Made by a program: the position numbers and the translations under genes
Source: Butyricicoccus_A sp963601915
GTDB taxonomy: Bacteria; Bacillota; Clostridia; Oscillospirales; Butyricicoccaceae
Reading direction: 5' to 3'
NCBI GenBank assembly: GCA_963601915.1
Contig: CAVCGL010000001.1
Coordinates: 308,449-372,448, forward strand
DNA: 64,000 nt
Notes under the pieces: generated by a model
The model's input: the letters and a program-made list of their open reading frames with translations, nothing else
Databases searched by the model: none
Told to the model about the DNA's origin: nothing
Part shown: positions 32,785 to 40,694 of the stretch, piece after piece
Layout: each line of letters opens with the position of its first letter
Numbering within the stretch: the first letter of the stretch is position 1

Positions 32785-33415
32785 GAATGGGTTTGCTCCC
32801 TTCTGTATCAATACTGGCAGGAATCGGACAGCCGGTGCTCATAGCCAACCGAACGATTTTTGCAGAATCTTCTACGTATACAGCGTTTGTATAGGCTTGC
32901 GCTAAGGAATCTGCGGCAGTTACCACGCCGTGATTGGCAAGCAGAGCGGCAGGCTTCCGGCTGAGAATCGGCAGACAATTGGTGCCGACAGCGGCGCTGC
33001 CCTGTGCGGCGTAATCGGTCACTTCAATGCTTCCGCCGAGAAACAGCAGCATTTCCACGAGCACACAGGGGATCTCTTTGCGGAGTACCGCATAGGCTGT
33101 GGCATTGGGAGAATGCGTATGAACGATGGCGCGATACTGCGGCAGATGCCGATAGATTTCTGCGTGCATTTTCCATTCGGAAGACGGTTTGTGTCCGGAT
33201 AAAACGTTGCCGTCTAAATCAATGATGACAATATCTTCCGGCTTCATAATCGTATAATCCATACCGCTCGGTGTGATGGCGATGCAGCCGGACGCTGCAT
33301 CATAGCAGCTCAAATTGCCGCTGGTTGCAGCCATCATGCCCTCTCGGTAGGCTTTCTGCGCGGTGTTGACGATTTCCTCTCGCAGAGAGGAAAAGTCTGG
33401 CAGAGATTGCTTCAT
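32777..33415 (-). CDS. Class II aldolase (candidate methylthioribulose/deoxyribulose-1-phosphate aldolase)
   Basis: 212 residues, class II aldolase/adducin fold of the fuculose-phosphate aldolase type. Seen: TSGNLSCYD (phosphate binding), TPSGMDY, the catalytic Glu in SSEWKMHAEIYR, zinc ligands HTH in IVHTHSPNATA, and the third His in LLANHGVV. It heads an operon with mtnA and mtaD. Established: the DHAP shunt uses an Ald2-type class II aldolase after MtnA to split methylthioribulose-1-phosphate into DHAP and methylthioacetaldehyde. MtnB dehydratase belongs to the same superfamily and is the main alternative. GGAGGG precedes ATG 33415. Confidence 0.85.
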   Translation of the reverse strand: MKQSLPDFSSLREEIVNTAQKAYREGMMAATSGNLSCYDAASGCIAITPSGMDYTIMKPEDIVIIDLDGNVLSGHKPSSEWKMHAEIYRHLPQYRAIVHTHSPNATAYAVLRKEIPCVLVEMLLFLGGSIEVTDYAAQGSAAVGTNCLPILSRKPAALLANHGVVTAADSLAQAYTNAVYVEDSAKIVRLAMSTGCPIPASIDTEGSKPIHE

Positions 33416-33444
33416 AAATAATCCCTCCGGTTTCTTTCTATGTT

Positions 33445-33473
33445 ATTATACGTTTTTTTTGATTTCGCTTCAA
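33445..33473 (-). promoter_or_regulatory. Promoter of the aldolase-mtnA-mtaD operon
   Basis: Minus strand TTGAAG (33473-33468), 17-base spacer, perfect TATAAT (33450-33445). Confidence 0.75.
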
Positions 33474-33491
33474 CAGCAGATGAGGAAATAC

Positions 33492-33519
33492 TTGCAATTT
33501 ATTCAGAGGGTCGTATAAT
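33492..33519 (+). promoter_or_regulatory. Promoter of nudC
   Basis: TTGCAA (33492-33497), 16-base spacer, perfect TATAAT (33514-33519). It is divergent from the salvage operon promoter 20 bases away. Confidence 0.7.
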
Positions 33520-33593
33520 GGGGAGAGGGAACTGCTTATTCCCGAAAATGAAAAAAGAAAACGTCACAGTTTGTGATGGTGGAGGAAAAAACG

Positions 33594-34445
33594 ATGATTC
33601 AGGATATTGGACGCAATACCATTGATACCGAATTTGCCAAGCCAAAGCCGCAGGACACAGATTATGTCCTGATTTTTGAAAAAACCGATGTATTTGTTGT
33701 GCCGGAGACCGGTGCACTGCCGACTTACGCCGACTGGAAGCGTTTGGGCGGCGATGATGCAGAGCTGGTACATATTTTTGAGCAGGCAGGCACACAATTC
33801 TTTACTGTGCTTGATCCGGAGGACGAAATCAAGCAGCAGCTCAAACGCGAAGTATCGCGCTATCTGCGTGCTGTAGAACCGGAGTGGCTGCGCCTCGGTT
33901 CGGTGACGGCGCTGCATCTGTTCCAGTGGTTCCAGAGCCGCCGCTTCTGTGGCTGCTGCGGTGCACCGATGATGCCGGACAGCAAGGAACTGGCCATGCG
34001 CTGCACCAATGACGAGTGCCATGCGGTGACCTATCCGGCGATCAGCCCGGCGATTATTGTCGGCATCGTAAATAACGGAAAAATCCTGCTGACACGCTCT
34101 TCGGTTTATAAAAATCCGGTCTATGCGCTGGTATCCGGCTATATGAGTGTTGGTGAGACCTTTGAGACAACGGTGAAGCGCGAAGTCAAGGAAGAGACCG
34201 GCTTGGATGTGAAAAACATTCAGTATTATGGCAACCAGCCGTGGGGCTTCTCCGGTGCACAGATGATTGGCTTCTGGGCAGAGCTGGACGGCAGCGACAA
34301 GGTCAAGCTGCAGGAGGATGAGCTGAAGGAAGCTGGTTGGTATGCGCCGGAAGAAATTCCGCCGGCATATGAAGAAAATCCGCTGGATCTGACACATTAT
34401 ATGATTGAGCTGTTCCGTGCACACAAGGCACCGGCACAGAAATAA
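33594..34445 (+). CDS. nudC: NAD(+) diphosphatase NudC (NUDIX, zinc ribbon)
   Basis: Hydrolyses NADH to NMNH and AMP; NudC enzymes also remove NAD caps from RNA. 283 residues. Seen: a zinc ribbon (FCGCCG and MRCTNDEC, about 113-140), the Nudix box GYMSVGETFETTVKREVKEETGLDV split over about 178-200, and QPWGFSGAQM, the counterpart of the NADH-specific SQPWPFPxS motif. GGAGG lies 8 bases before ATG 33594; an upstream in-frame ATG at 33573 is less well placed. Confidence 0.9.
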   Translation: MIQDIGRNTIDTEFAKPKPQDTDYVLIFEKTDVFVVPETGALPTYADWKRLGGDDAELVHIFEQAGTQFFTVLDPEDEIKQQLKREVSRYLRAVEPEWLRLGSVTALHLFQWFQSRRFCGCCGAPMMPDSKELAMRCTNDECHAVTYPAISPAIIVGIVNNGKILLTRSSVYKNPVYALVSGYMSVGETFETTVKREVKEETGLDVKNIQYYGNQPWGFSGAQMIGFWAELDGSDKVKLQEDELKEAGWYAPEEIPPAYEENPLDLTHYMIELFRAHKAPAQK

Positions 34446-34467
34446 CAAAGCGGCAGGAGGCGATTAC

Positions 34468-35277
34468 ATGGTTGGAAGACTGGTATCTTCTCCGAGAGGT
34501 GCGACCTATTATTGGATCGAAAAAAATGCAGATGCACAGGCACCGTGGATTGTGTTCACGCATGGCCTGTGCGCCAATCATCAGTTGTTTGACAAGCAGC
34601 TTCCGTTTTTTCGGTTAAATTATCATGTCTTGCTATGGGACTTGCCGATGCATGGACGCTCTCGTCCATACCATGATTTTACGTATGCCCATGCGGCGGA
34701 CGAATTGAAAAAAATTATGGACAGAGAACAGATCAAACAAGTGATTCTCGTTGGCCATGGCATCGGCGGATATGTCTGTCAGGAGTTTGCCTCCCGTTGG
34801 CCAGATATGGTGCAGGCGTTTGTCGGTGTCAGTGCGATGCCGTTCGGTTTGGCGCTGTATCCCGAAGCCGATCAGAAGGAACTGCGAAAGGTTCCCGTGG
34901 CCATCAGACGGCTTCCGGAGCGGATGCTTCAGACGGGACTTGCCCGCAGGCGCACGCAAACGCTGTATGGGTATCAAAATGCCCTGCACATGTTTGAGCA
35001 AATGCATAAGAAAGAGATTGTACAGGCGTTTGCGGCGGCATATGGTGATCGGTTTACCCATAAAGCGATTGTACAATTCCGCTGTCCGGTCATGCTCGCC
35101 ATTGGCGCGATGGATTATACGGGAAAAATTGCGGAGTATTGTCGCATTTGGTCAGAACGACAGGGCTATCCGATGACAGTTATTCCGGATGCTTCTCATA
35201 ATGCCAATACAGACAATGCAGATGTATTTAATGATACCGTCAGCAAATTTTTACGCCGCAGTCTCAGAAACAAATAA
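34468..35277 (+). CDS. Alpha/beta hydrolase-fold protein with Ser nucleophile replaced by Gly
   Basis: 269 residues. The fold is clear: oxyanion region FTHGLCANHQLFDKQ, LLWDLPMHGRSRP, strand-helix element VILVGHGIGGYVCQEFA, and a His in DASHNANTDNA near the end. The nucleophile elbow should read GHSxGG but here reads GHGIGG. The codon is GGC, one base from AGC Ser. The protein is therefore either catalytically dead, a binding protein, or uses other chemistry. GCAGGAGG precedes ATG 34468; it is 22 bases after nudC and probably co-transcribed. Confidence 0.9.
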   Translation: MVGRLVSSPRGATYYWIEKNADAQAPWIVFTHGLCANHQLFDKQLPFFRLNYHVLLWDLPMHGRSRPYHDFTYAHAADELKKIMDREQIKQVILVGHGIGGYVCQEFASRWPDMVQAFVGVSAMPFGLALYPEADQKELRKVPVAIRRLPERMLQTGLARRRTQTLYGYQNALHMFEQMHKKEIVQAFAAAYGDRFTHKAIVQFRCPVMLAIGAMDYTGKIAEYCRIWSERQGYPMTVIPDASHNANTDNADVFNDTVSKFLRRSLRNK

Positions 35278-35286
35278 GAAAACAGG

Positions 35287-35312
35287 ATACCCCGCTCGTC
35301 AGAGCGGGGTAT
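35287..35312. terminator. Terminator overlapping the stop codon of the convergent MATE gene
   Basis: A perfect 11-bp stem ATACCCCGCTC/GAGCGGGGTAT with a four-base loop, then TTTGTG. The MATE stop codon (35301-35299) lies in the loop, so the last codons of that gene form one stem arm. Confidence 0.88.
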
Positions 35313-36657
35313 TTGTGTATGCAGCGGATTGTCGCGCGAGATACAGATAGAAGAGAATGCCCACGGTATCCGCAAAGAACCAGCCAATGGGGATGGAAAC
35401 CCAGATGCCAATGACACCGATCACGGCAATACTGGACAGACAGTAAGCGAGCACCACGCGAGTGCCCAATGAACAGATGGTCAGCACGACGGACATCTGC
35501 GGACGATTGACCGCGCGATAATAGCCATAGAGTAGAAAGAGTATGCCAATGCCGATGTAACAAACGCCTTCTATGTGTAAATATTGCACACCGATGCGAA
35601 CCACTTCGACACTGGAAGCGTCTACAAACAGCTGCATCAGTGGCTGCGCACAGAACCAGACCAAACCGCTGATAACCACACAGAACACGGCAACGCTGGC
35701 GAGTGCGCAGCGCACGCCGGAGCGAATTCGGGCTGACTGTTGTGCGCCGTAATTTTGCGCGACGAATACGGAAAAGGCATTGCCAAAATCCTGCACCGGC
35801 ATGTATGCTATGGTGTCAATCTTTACCGCGACGGCAAAAGCAGCCATGACAGCGGTGCCGAAGCTGTTCACAATACCCTGCACCATGAGAATGCCGAAAT
35901 TCATGACAGACTGCTGTAAGCAGGTGCAGCCGGACAGCGAGAGAATGCTGCGGAGATTTTCTTTGTTCCAACACATATCCCTGCGCGAGAGACGATATTG
36001 CGGAAACTTTTTTAGAAAATATATGGTGATGCTGACACCGGAGACGCATTGTGCGGCGGCAGTGGCAAGTGCGGCACCCATAATGCCCCAGTGCAGCACG
36101 ATGACACAGTACAAATCCAAGCCGATATTTAATATGACAGAGACAGCGAGAAACAACAGCGGAATGGCTGAATTTCCGATGCCGCGCAGAACATTGGAAA
36201 AATAATTGTATAAAAACGTGGCGAAAAAGCCGAAAAATACATAAAACAGATAAGTGTGCATGTCCGCGAATGTCTCCTGCGGGACTTGCAGCAATCGAAT
36301 GATGGGATCGAGAAAGAGATAGAACACAAGCATCAGACAGAGAGACAGCGCGCCGGTCGTGCTGAAGGAGAGAAAGATGCCGTTTCGCATAGCAGCGGTA
36401 TCGCGCCTGCCATATGCCATGGATAAAAAAGCACTGCTGCCCAAACACAGACCGATAACGACAGAGGTTAAAAAGGTCAGAATGGTATACGAAGAGCCGA
36501 CCGCTGCGAGTGCCGTATCACCGATATATCTGCCGACAACCCAAGTATCCACCAGATTGTACAGCTGCTGCATGACATTACCGAGCATGAGCGGCAGAGC
36601 GAACAGCCATAAGCTGGTTGTAATTGTTCCTGTGGTGAGATCGCGTTCTCGTGTCAT
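35299..36657 (-). CDS. MATE family efflux transporter
   Basis: 452 residues, 12 membrane helices. Seen: LFALPLMLGNVMQQLYNLVDTWVVGRYIG in helix 1, GSSYTILTF, VLRGIGNSAIPLLFL, and the second-half VKIDTIAYMPVQDFGNAFSVFVAQN segment typical of the NorM/DinF-like MATE branch of Firmicutes. AAAGGA precedes ATG 36657 by about 10 bases. This is the second MATE transporter of the window and belongs to a different branch from the one at 21058. Substrate unknown. Confidence 0.92.
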   Translation of the reverse strand: MTRERDLTTGTITTSLWLFALPLMLGNVMQQLYNLVDTWVVGRYIGDTALAAVGSSYTILTFLTSVVIGLCLGSSAFLSMAYGRRDTAAMRNGIFLSFSTTGALSLCLMLVFYLFLDPIIRLLQVPQETFADMHTYLFYVFFGFFATFLYNYFSNVLRGIGNSAIPLLFLAVSVILNIGLDLYCVIVLHWGIMGAALATAAAQCVSGVSITIYFLKKFPQYRLSRRDMCWNKENLRSILSLSGCTCLQQSVMNFGILMVQGIVNSFGTAVMAAFAVAVKIDTIAYMPVQDFGNAFSVFVAQNYGAQQSARIRSGVRCALASVAVFCVVISGLVWFCAQPLMQLFVDASSVEVVRIGVQYLHIEGVCYIGIGILFLLYGYYRAVNRPQMSVVLTICSLGTRVVLAYCLSSIAVIGVIGIWVSIPIGWFFADTVGILFYLYLARQSAAYTNTPL

Positions 36658-36753
36658 AGCGTGTCTGTCCTTTCACAAAAATCATACTTTTTAAGTATAC
36701 CATACAGAAACAGAAAAGCAATGTGAGACTCTATGCAAATTGCAAATAGACCG

Positions 36754-36775
36754 TGAAAACGTTTTCTTATATAAT
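36754..36775 (+). promoter_or_regulatory. cre-like palindrome overlapping the chromate-transporter promoter
   Basis: TGAAAACGTTTTCT (36754-36767) contains a perfect 12-base palindrome and matches the CcpA/LacI-type cre pattern TGnAAnCGnnnnCA except for the last base. It overlaps the region just upstream of a TATAAT box (36770-36775), a position suited to repression. Confidence 0.55.
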
Positions 36776-36807
36776 CAAAGAGAAGGTTAAAGGGAAAGGA
36801 GTTTGCA

Positions 36808-37365
36808 ATGAGAAAAGAAAAAAGCCGCGTTTGGGAATTGTTCTTGGTATTTCTCAAAATTGGCGCATTTACCTTTGGCGGCGGCTACGCGATGATTCCG
36901 CTCATTCAACGGGAAATGGCAGACAACAAAAAATGGATCAGTGAAAAAGACATTTTAGATATTGTAGCGATTTCCGAATCGACACCGGGGCCTATCGCGG
37001 TTAACGCAGCGACATTTGTTGGGTATCATGTTGCGGGTGTGGCGGGAGCTGCCGCGGCAACCTTGGGCGTTGTGCTGCCAGCGTTTTGCATCATTGCCTG
37101 TTTGGCAACGATTTTGCCGAAGCTGGAACGATTAAGAGCGGTACAATATGCGTTTTGGGGCATTCGTGTCGGCGTGTTGGCGTTGCTGCTGCGTGCGCTG
37201 ATGACCATGTATCGGCAATGTAAAAAGACAGGATTTGCCGTCTGTGTCATGCTTGCGGCGTTTGCCTGCGTGGCAATGCTCCAAATGAATACCATTGTCG
37301 TGCTGATTGGCTGCGCTGTGGCAGGTATTGTGCTCACCATGGCGAAGGAGGGCGCACAGAGATGA
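36808..37365 (+). CDS. Chromate-type (CHR) transporter, first half-size subunit
   Basis: 185 residues with one CHR domain: FLKIGAFTFGGGYAMIPLIQ and ISESTPGPIAVNAATFVGY are diagnostic. Short CHR proteins occur as tandem pairs whose two members adopt opposite membrane orientation and work together. Family members export chromate; in organisms without chromate exposure the natural substrate is uncertain. AAAGGAG precedes ATG 36808. The stop overlaps the second subunit by four bases. Confidence 0.9.
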   Translation: MRKEKSRVWELFLVFLKIGAFTFGGGYAMIPLIQREMADNKKWISEKDILDIVAISESTPGPIAVNAATFVGYHVAGVAGAAAATLGVVLPAFCIIACLATILPKLERLRAVQYAFWGIRVGVLALLLRALMTMYRQCKKTGFAVCVMLAAFACVAMLQMNTIVVLIGCAVAGIVLTMAKEGAQR

Positions 37366-37934
37366 TTTTGTGGCAGTTGTTTTCTACGTTTTTGGAGATC
37401 GGTGCGTTTACCTTCGGCGGCGGTTATGCGATGCTGCCGCTCATTCAGCAGAAGGTTTTGGCGCATCACTGGATTTCGACAGAGGATCTCGTCAATTTTA
37501 TCGCGGTCAGTGAAAGCTCACCCGGCCCGTTTGCCGTCAATATCTCTACCTATATCGGACAGATGACCGGAGGAATATTCGGCGCTCTGTGCGCGACATT
37601 GGGCGTTATTTTGCCGGCATTTGTCATTATTCTGCTGGTTGCCCGTTGCTTTCAGGCGTTTCAGAGCAATCGCTTCGTGTACGGTGCGATGGCAGGACTC
37701 AATCCCGCGGTTGTCGGCATGATTGCTGCGTCGCTGTATTCGATTGGCAGACAGGTTCTGTTTCCGCATGGGCTGGCGATTGCGTCCGGCGATGTCGTGC
37801 AGCTGTTTTGTGCGCTGTGTATTCTGGGCGCGATGCTTGCCCTGATGAAAAAAGGCGTGCATCCGATTTTGATTATCTGTATGTCCGCCGTTGGCGGCAT
37901 TGTGTTCGGATTTGCGCTGCATTTGCCTGTATAA
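37362..37934 (+). CDS. Chromate-type (CHR) transporter, second half-size subunit
   Basis: 190 residues with the same CHR motifs (FLEIGAFTFGGGYAMLPLIQ, VSESSPGPFAVNISTYIG). ATG 37362 overlaps the first subunit stop (ATGA), which enforces coupled synthesis of the pair. Confidence 0.9.
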   Translation: MILWQLFSTFLEIGAFTFGGGYAMLPLIQQKVLAHHWISTEDLVNFIAVSESSPGPFAVNISTYIGQMTGGIFGALCATLGVILPAFVIILLVARCFQAFQSNRFVYGAMAGLNPAVVGMIAASLYSIGRQVLFPHGLAIASGDVVQLFCALCILGAMLALMKKGVHPILIICMSAVGGIVFGFALHLPV

Positions 37935-37985
37935 ATTGGTATTTACAATTTGTTCATATTTTATTCTTTCTTCTATCACAAAACC

Positions 37986-38018
37986 TTGCTATGATTGGTA
38001 CCAAAGTTAATAATTAAC
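37986..38018 (+). promoter_or_regulatory. Promoter with MarR-type operator ahead of the marR-ABC unit
   Basis: TTGCTA (37986-37991), 16-base spacer, TAATAA (38008-38013). The interrupted palindrome GTTAATAATTAAC (38006-38018) covers the -10 box, a usual site for an autoregulating MarR protein. Confidence 0.5.
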
Positions 38019-38051
38019 AATGTTAAATGTTTGAAACGAAAGGAGGATTGT

Positions 38052-38507
38052 ATGGAATCAAGAGAAGATTGCGCTGCTGTCTGGAGCCGAATGAAACGAA
38101 TGCGGCAGATTCAGATGTGGAAGCTGTGCAAAGGCATGACCAAGTCAGAAACTGAGCTGCTGCATGTGATGTGCCATTTGAGCGAAAAAAATCCGGATAT
38201 TCCGGTTTCTCAGCTGCCGCGTATCTGCCATATGCAGACATCGTCCATTTCCCGATTGATGAAGAAAATGGAAACGGATGGCTTGATTGTTCGTAAAATT
38301 GACCCAAACTGCCGGAGAAATATGCTGGTATCTGTAACGGAGATGGGAAAGGAACAATGCAGGCGCAATTGGGAAGAGGTGCAAGACTTCTGGGAACGCG
38401 TTCTGGCTCGGACACCCAAGGAACATATTGACCAAATGTTGTATTTTTGGGATGAGATTATGGACAACATGGAAACCGTGATTGCAGAACTATCTCAGGA
38501 GAAATAA
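38052..38507 (+). CDS. MarR family transcriptional regulator
   Basis: 151 residues with a winged helix (about 35-105): VSQLPRICHMQTSSISRLMKKMETDGLIVRKIDPNCRRNMLVSVTEMG contains the recognition helix and wing. The dimerisation helices flank it. AAAGGAGG lies 5 bases before ATG 38052. It directly precedes two ABC exporter genes and most likely represses them, the usual arrangement for MarR-controlled drug exporters. Confidence 0.93.
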   Translation: MESREDCAAVWSRMKRMRQIQMWKLCKGMTKSETELLHVMCHLSEKNPDIPVSQLPRICHMQTSSISRLMKKMETDGLIVRKIDPNCRRNMLVSVTEMGKEQCRRNWEEVQDFWERVLARTPKEHIDQMLYFWDEIMDNMETVIAELSQEK

Positions 38508-38528
38508 CATAGCAGGAGAAGCAATTTT

Positions 38529-40694
38529 ATGAAGAATATTTTTCGATTTTTAGGCAAGCATAAGCTGGCAATTTTTGCGGCGATTTGCTGTCTGGTCGTA
38601 CAGGCGTACTGCGATTTGGCGCTGCCGACGTACACCAGTGACATCCTGAATGTCGGTTTGCAGCAGGGAGGCATCGCAGACGGCGTCATGGATACGGTGC
38701 AGGCGGACAGTCTGGAAACCCTGGAGCTGTTTATGTCGGATGCAGATGTTGAGACCGTGGAGCAAGCGTATAGTAAGCCCAATGCGTCCGGCATTCGCTC
38801 TGTGAAGGCGGATGCAGATCACGAAAAGGTAAATGATGCGCTGCTCAAGCCGGAAGCCATGGTTTACCAGCTGCAAAACAACAGCAAGGCACAGGTGTCG
38901 CTGGATCAGATCAAAATGGCGGTATCTGCAGGCATGATGACAAAGGATCAGCTGATTTCGCAGATGGATGAAGCGTTTTCTAAGATGGGGGATTTGACAG
39001 ATACCTATCTAACGGAGATTGCTGTAAACTATGTCTCCGCGGAGTATCAGGCACAGGGCATCGACTTGAACCATGTGCGCAATGCGTATCTGTTTACCGT
39101 TGGAGGAAAGATGCTGCTCATGGCAGTTGTCATGGCAATCGCAGCGATTCTGGTCGGTTTGATTGCGTCCATTACATCGTCCAAGGTTGGCCGTGACCTG
39201 CGTGCGTCGATTTATGAAAAGGTGATGCATTTTACCGACGCAGAGATGGAAAAGTTCTCTACCGCATCGCTGATTACGCGCTCAACCAACGATATTCAGC
39301 AGATTCAGATGGTTGCTGTCATGCTGCTGCGCATGGTGCTGTATGCGCCGATTGTTGCGATTGGCGGCATCATTATGGTCGTCAAAACCGGTTCCAGCAT
39401 GGGCTGGACAATTGTGCTCGCTGTTGTCGTCATGATGGTCTGTGTCGGCACGCTGACCGGCATTGCCATGCCGAAGTTTAAGATCATGCAGAAGCTGGTT
39501 GACCGCTTGAATTTGGTCTCCCGTGAAATGCTGACCGGCATCATGCCGATTCGCGCATTCAGCCGAGAAAAGCATGAGGAACAGCGCTTTGATGAAGCAA
39601 ACCAGAATCTGTTTAAAACCCAGCTGTTTACCAACCGCACGATGACCTTTATGATGCCGGTGATGATGTTCGTCATGAACGGTATTTCTGTTCTCATTGT
39701 TTGGGTTGGCGGACACGGCGTGGATGCAGGTACCATGCAGGTCGGTGATTTGACGGCATTTATTACCTACTCCATGGTCATTGTTATGGGCTTCCTAATG
39801 CTGACGATGGTTTCGATTATGCTGCCGCGTGCCGGTGTAGCTGCAGATCGTATTATGGAAGTGCTGAATATGCCGATTTCTCTGAGCGACCCGGAGCGTC
39901 CGAAAGACACTGCACTGGAGCAGCCGAAGGGCTATGTGACCTTTCAGGATGTTTCGTTTACCTATCCGGATGCCGATGAACCGGCACTGTCGCACATTTC
40001 CTTTACGGCAGAGCCGGGCAAGACGACGGCGATTATCGGCTCCACAGGCTGCGGCAAATCGACAATCGTTCGCTTGATTCCGCGTTTCTTTGACGTGACA
40101 GAGGGTTCTATCAAGATTGACGGCGTGGATGTGCGTGAGATGACACAGCACAAGCTGCGCAGTCTGATAGGCTATGTGCCGCAAAAGGGTACCCTGTTTT
40201 CCGGCACGATTGAGAGCAATCTAAAATATGGCGGCGAGAATATTACCGATGAGGCAATGCATCAGGCGGCAGATATTGCCCAGGCAACGGAATTTATTGA
40301 TTCCAAGGTGGATCGATATGGCTCGCTGATTGCACAGGGCGGCACCAATATGTCCGGCGGACAGAAACAGCGCTTGTCCATTGCGCGTGCGATTGCCAAA
40401 CATCCAAAGATTTTCCTGTTTGATGATTCGTTCTCTGCGCTGGACTATAAAACCGATTTGACGCTGCGCAAGGAGCTTGCAAAACAGACAGCCAATGCGA
40501 CGGTTATCATTGTCGCCCAGCGTATTTCTACCATCTTACATGCAGATCATATTCTTGTCTTGGATGAAGGTAAGATTGTCGGTTCCGGTACACATGAAGA
40601 ACTGTTGGCTTCGTGTGAGACCTATCAGGAAATTGCGAAGAGCCAGCTGTCTGAAGCAGAGCTGGCGGGCGCAGAGAAGGGAGGACGCGCATAA
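38529..40694 (+). CDS. Heterodimeric ABC exporter subunit (permease + ATPase), degenerate-site subunit
   Basis: 721 residues: six-helix exporter domain and C-terminal ATPase. Between helix 1 and helix 2 there is an insert of about 140 residues (about 45-190), probably extracytoplasmic. ATPase motifs: Walker A GSTGCGKST, signature MSGGQKQRLS, Walker B IFLFDDSFSALD. The catalytic Glu after Walker B is replaced by Asp, which marks the degenerate half of heterodimers such as TM287/288 and BmrCD. The stop shares an A with the next start (TAATG). Confidence 0.94.
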   Translation: MKNIFRFLGKHKLAIFAAICCLVVQAYCDLALPTYTSDILNVGLQQGGIADGVMDTVQADSLETLELFMSDADVETVEQAYSKPNASGIRSVKADADHEKVNDALLKPEAMVYQLQNNSKAQVSLDQIKMAVSAGMMTKDQLISQMDEAFSKMGDLTDTYLTEIAVNYVSAEYQAQGIDLNHVRNAYLFTVGGKMLLMAVVMAIAAILVGLIASITSSKVGRDLRASIYEKVMHFTDAEMEKFSTASLITRSTNDIQQIQMVAVMLLRMVLYAPIVAIGGIIMVVKTGSSMGWTIVLAVVVMMVCVGTLTGIAMPKFKIMQKLVDRLNLVSREMLTGIMPIRAFSREKHEEQRFDEANQNLFKTQLFTNRTMTFMMPVMMFVMNGISVLIVWVGGHGVDAGTMQVGDLTAFITYSMVIVMGFLMLTMVSIMLPRAGVAADRIMEVLNMPISLSDPERPKDTALEQPKGYVTFQDVSFTYPDADEPALSHISFTAEPGKTTAIIGSTGCGKSTIVRLIPRFFDVTEGSIKIDGVDVREMTQHKLRSLIGYVPQKGTLFSGTIESNLKYGGENITDEAMHQAADIAQATEFIDSKVDRYGSLIAQGGTNMSGGQKQRLSIARAIAKHPKIFLFDDSFSALDYKTDLTLRKELAKQTANATVIIVAQRISTILHADHILVLDEGKIVGSGTHEELLASCETYQEIAKSQLSEAELAGAEKGGRA

